The notes under the pieces were generated by a model that worked only from the letters and a program-made list of their open reading frames with translations, had not been told where the DNA came from and did not search any database. A stretch of 64,000 nt of DNA. Origin: Massospora cicadina. Lineage: Eukaryota > Entomophthoromycota > Entomophthoromycetes > Entomophthorales > Entomophthoraceae. A program made the position numbers and the translations under genes. The stretch is taken from assembly GCA_022478985.1 (NCBI GenBank), contig JAKSZP010015923.1, positions 97,139 through 161,138 on the forward strand, in the 5' to 3' direction. Position 1 is the stretch's first letter. Each line of letters starts with the position of its first letter. This document shows positions 61,205 through 64,000 of the stretch, in pieces.

Positions 61205-61365
61205 AAAGTTAGATTCTGCAGGATTACGAACAAATTTATGTGAAATGCACCCACTACAATAAGAATAGTACAATATTTATAAGCTTTGAGAATTTTTATA
61301 GTAACTTTCGCGAGACTTTGTAGAAAGTAACCTGAAGAATGCCTTGGAAAGGTATGGGTTTATTA

Positions 61366-64000
61366 AACATTTTTAAATTTATGGCAAGGAAGGCTGACCA
61401 TGGGACGGACACTTCCAAATTTGACCCAAAAGAAACAAAACTTAGAACAGGGAAGGCACCCCAGAGAAGCGATGCTATCTCTTGTTGCCAGCGAAAACGC
61501 CACTATGGGGAGGGGGAGGGATCGTGTGAGGAGGCCCTAGCCACAATTGAACATGTGTGGAGGAAAGGGTCTGATTTGATGAATTAAACTGGGAACCAGG
61601 ATGAGACCAGCTGTCAGCGACGCGGTGGGAGGTATCCAAATATCCACGCCTGAAAGTGGTCCATCAAATGAGACCGGAATCTGTGGACAGCTTCTGGGAG
61701 GGTGGGGGTGGAGCCTGTGATGGCCTCCAAGACAATCATGTGGATGGTCCACATGGCGATTGCGAACACCAGAGCACAGAGGGAGGGTGGAAGGGAGGAT
61801 GCCATGGATATAGCAAACATATCTCTTGACAGACTGAAGGGATGTGTTTGATCCTGGCCAAGCAGACGTTGAAATTCGCGCCATATCACTCTAGAGGTAG
61901 GACACTTCTCCATGCGGTGGTACAGCGTTCCATACTGGCCACACACGATGCAGAATGGGTGTAAAGCATTAGAGCGCTCTGCTGTATGGTACGTCCATCT
62001 CAGGCAGCGCCACACATGGGAACGGATTTAAGGCTGCAACAGAGGAAGGTGTGCATATTTCCAAATAGTCTACTGGGTCTCAATGGAGTAAGGGATGTCC
62101 ATCATGTCCAGGTAGTCCACCCTGGATAGGACATGGGTCGTGTGGGGATCACGCCATCTTGGATGGGTAGCCCCTGTAACTCTTGTGTGAACTGAGGAGA
62201 GGGGCGGCCTCTCTGGGCTGTGTGTCCGCTAATATGAATTCTCCACTCAGCGCTCCGCATGGAGAGGAGGATTCGTTTGTAGTGGGTTTTAGTCCCGTGA
62301 GGACCTGTGGCCAATGGGTGTGAAGCCAGGTATTTCATCAAGGAGTGAGGGTTCGATGGATTGTTAAGGCCCAGGGAGCGGGAGAAGTTGGAGTGAGCCA
62401 CGCGAGACCAGTGTAGGGAGGGGAGCGTAGGGGCAGTGACGGCCACAATCCAGGTGCCCAGGATCATGGCAGCATGGGCTTTGAAGTCAAGCAGGCCCAT
62501 ACCACCATTATGATGAGGGCCAAATATGACCTCTAGCCGTACTGATGGTGGGCGGCCTTACCAAAGCCATCCTTACAGAAGGGCATACAAGGATTTGAAA
62601 AAGCTTGGGGAGAAGGGGATTGCGTGGGCTCCAAACCAGACTTTGGAGAGGAGCATAGAGTTGGCTAAAACAACCCTGCCAGTAAGGAAAGTAGGGTGGG
62701 CTCTGAGGGAGGCGATGCGCTTTGTCACGTTGTTTAGAATACGACTTTCCAGTACTGCTGATGCGTACCCACCTGCCTCCACCCACACGCCCAGATGGCG
62801 GACTGGCCCTATGGTAGGGCGTGGCACTAAGGGGAGCACTAGTGGGGCGGTGTGGGGTGAGCTGGGATGGCGAGCATGTGTGCGAGCATGTGTGCGAGCA
62901 GATGGGCCAGGCTGGGCACTGGTTGCTGGGGCCCAGCATGTTTGATACTGACCAAGGAGGATGATTTCGGTTTTGGAAGCGTTCAGTGAAGAATTACTTA
63001 CACAGGAATACTCCTGGATGAGAGCTTTAAGTGCACGTGCGTATTTATTATTAGACACCCCAACTACACAGCCGTCTGCAAACGCCATCATCTTGACTGG
63101 GGCTTGGCCTGGTACATGGACCCCAGTGAGTTGGGCATTCATGTTTTGAAGTAGTGGGTCAAGGCTGAAGTTGTATAAGAGTGGGCTAAGGGGGTCCCAT
63201 TGGCGTAAGCCTCTTTGAGGGCGGACTACTTCTGTTAGGAAGCCAGGGCCATGCACTGCCATTGTTGCAGATTCCGTGAGCAGCATTACCCAGTTGATGA
63301 AGTGAGGGGGCAAGCGGAATTGATGGAGGAAGGCCCTGAGGTATTCCCAGTTTACTCTATCATAGGCTTTCTGTTGGTCCGAGAATACAAGTGCCTCAGA
63401 AGCTGTGGACTGGCATGCATTAGCCACAGAGTGAACGTTGTCCCAAATCGACCTTCTGGGTATGAAACTGAAATGTTCTGGGGAGATGGTGGCAGATGCT
63501 ACAATCTTTAAACAGTTAGCCATGATTTTAGTTAAAATCTTTTGTATCCGTGTTAGTTAAAGAAATGGGGCGCCAGTTGGCTAAGTCTAGCTTGTCCCCT
63601 TTCTTGAAGAGTGTGACGGTGAAGGCCTCTTGTCCTCCTGTTAGGAGGCGCATTTCCAGAAGGGTCTGGTTAAGTGAGGAAAGCAGCAGTGGGGATATAT
63701 ATTTGAAGTACTTTTTATAGAATTCATATGGAATGCCATCTAGCCTGGGCATTTCCAATTTGGTGCACCGCGGATGGCTTTCCATAGTTCATTCAGAGTA
63801 ATCAAATTCATTTTTTGGGTATCAGGAAATTGTGCAGATATGGGTTCAGTCAAATATTCCGCCACTTTGACCAGCTAAATTGGATTGGATTGGTATAACT
63901 TGAAGTAATACTTTTGTACTTCAATTGCCAATTTAAGCTGGCATATCCGCCCATGGAATCATCTGATTTTGCACCCCGGGAAAACTCTGGCAAGGGGCAA
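61366..64000 (-). mobile_element. LINE copy 2, 3' part, running off the right edge
   Basis: Minus-strand. The 3' tail (minus strand GTCCGTCCCATGGTCAGCCTTCC, 61388-61410) and A/T-rich end near 61366 match copy 1. The window ends in the linker between endonuclease and RT. It is GC-richer than the flanks and better preserved than copy 1. Between it and the ORF1-only element lie only ~160 bp. Confidence 0.8.
61614..64000 (-). pseudogene. LINE copy 2 ORF2: reverse transcriptase and C-terminal domain
   Basis: DGIPYEFYKKYF and LFKKGDKLDLANWRPISL (63528-63785), then a 316-codon open frame (62573-63523) with FIPRRSIWDNVHSV, FSDQQKAYDRVNWEYL, LSPLLYNFSLDPLL and the catalytic box, which reads FADG at 63071-63082 instead of FADD. 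ARTHARTHAR is encoded by a short GTGTGCGAGCAT repeat (62871-62900). The C-terminal part (61614-62015) has CIVCGQYGTLYHRMEKC, a CX2CX7HX4C finger common after LINE RTs. Frameshifts near 63525, 62570, 62505 and 62050. Confidence 0.85.

Noticed and set aside
1..64000. tRNA genes, CRISPR arrays, bacterial operons
   Set aside because: No B-box/cloverleaf candidate, no regularly spaced repeats with unique spacers, and the content is plainly eukaryotic retroelements.

Overview
The window is eukaryotic and almost entirely transposable-element DNA. I find no tRNA, rRNA, CRISPR array, operon or Shine-Dalgarno-led gene, and no intact host gene. It holds Ty3/gypsy LTR retrotransposons (one group carries a chromodomain, i.e. 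a chromovirus), LINE-type elements with zinc-knuckle ORF1 proteins, and an AT-rich background. A fungus with an expanded repeat-rich genome is my best guess; plants and other eukaryotes are not excluded. Nearly every reading frame is broken by stops or frameshifts. Element letters (A-H, K) are mine.

Layout. 1-2965 (-): 5' part of chromovirus-like element E (LTR, gag, protease), leaving the window on the left; it is inserted into the pol gene of element K (+), which resumes at 2966, runs through RT, RNase H and integrase, and reaches its polypurine tract and 3' LTR near 6944. 7.6-10.6 kb: nothing recognised. 10.64-15.75 kb (+): a LINE copy (ORF1, endonuclease, RT). 18358-28611 (+): chromovirus F with 660-bp LTRs; its gag is split by a 3.1-kb LTR element H (19714-22815, target duplication ATTCC), and its 3' LTR by a 770-bp insert. 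30486-37882 (+): gypsy element A (target duplication ATTAG). About 38.9-42.4 kb (-): degraded gypsy pol D. 42681-55309 (+): element C (1.23-kb LTRs, target duplication CCAGC), which lacks protease-RT-RNase H; a second copy of the A family, element B (43464-50655, -), sits inside C's 5' LTR. 59270-61183 (-): a LINE derivative encoding only ORF1, flanked by a 20-bp target duplication. 61366-64000 (-): a LINE pol copy running off the right edge.

Most notable: element H carries no recognisable pol. Between its LTRs is a three-fold 55-codon repeat followed by a GC-richer stretch whose translation resembles the HDAC-interaction domain of the SIN3 corepressor, so it looks like an LTR element that captured a chromatin-regulator gene fragment. 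Second: the ORF1-only LINE derivative has its own target duplication and the same 3' tail as the pol-bearing LINEs, which suggests trans-mobilisation (the arrangement known from mammalian HAL1). Third: coding sequence repeatedly crosses LTR boundaries here: H's first ORF starts in the 5' LTR and reads through the primer-binding site, and the Pol tail of F and the last ORF of C read through the polypurine tract into the 3' LTR.
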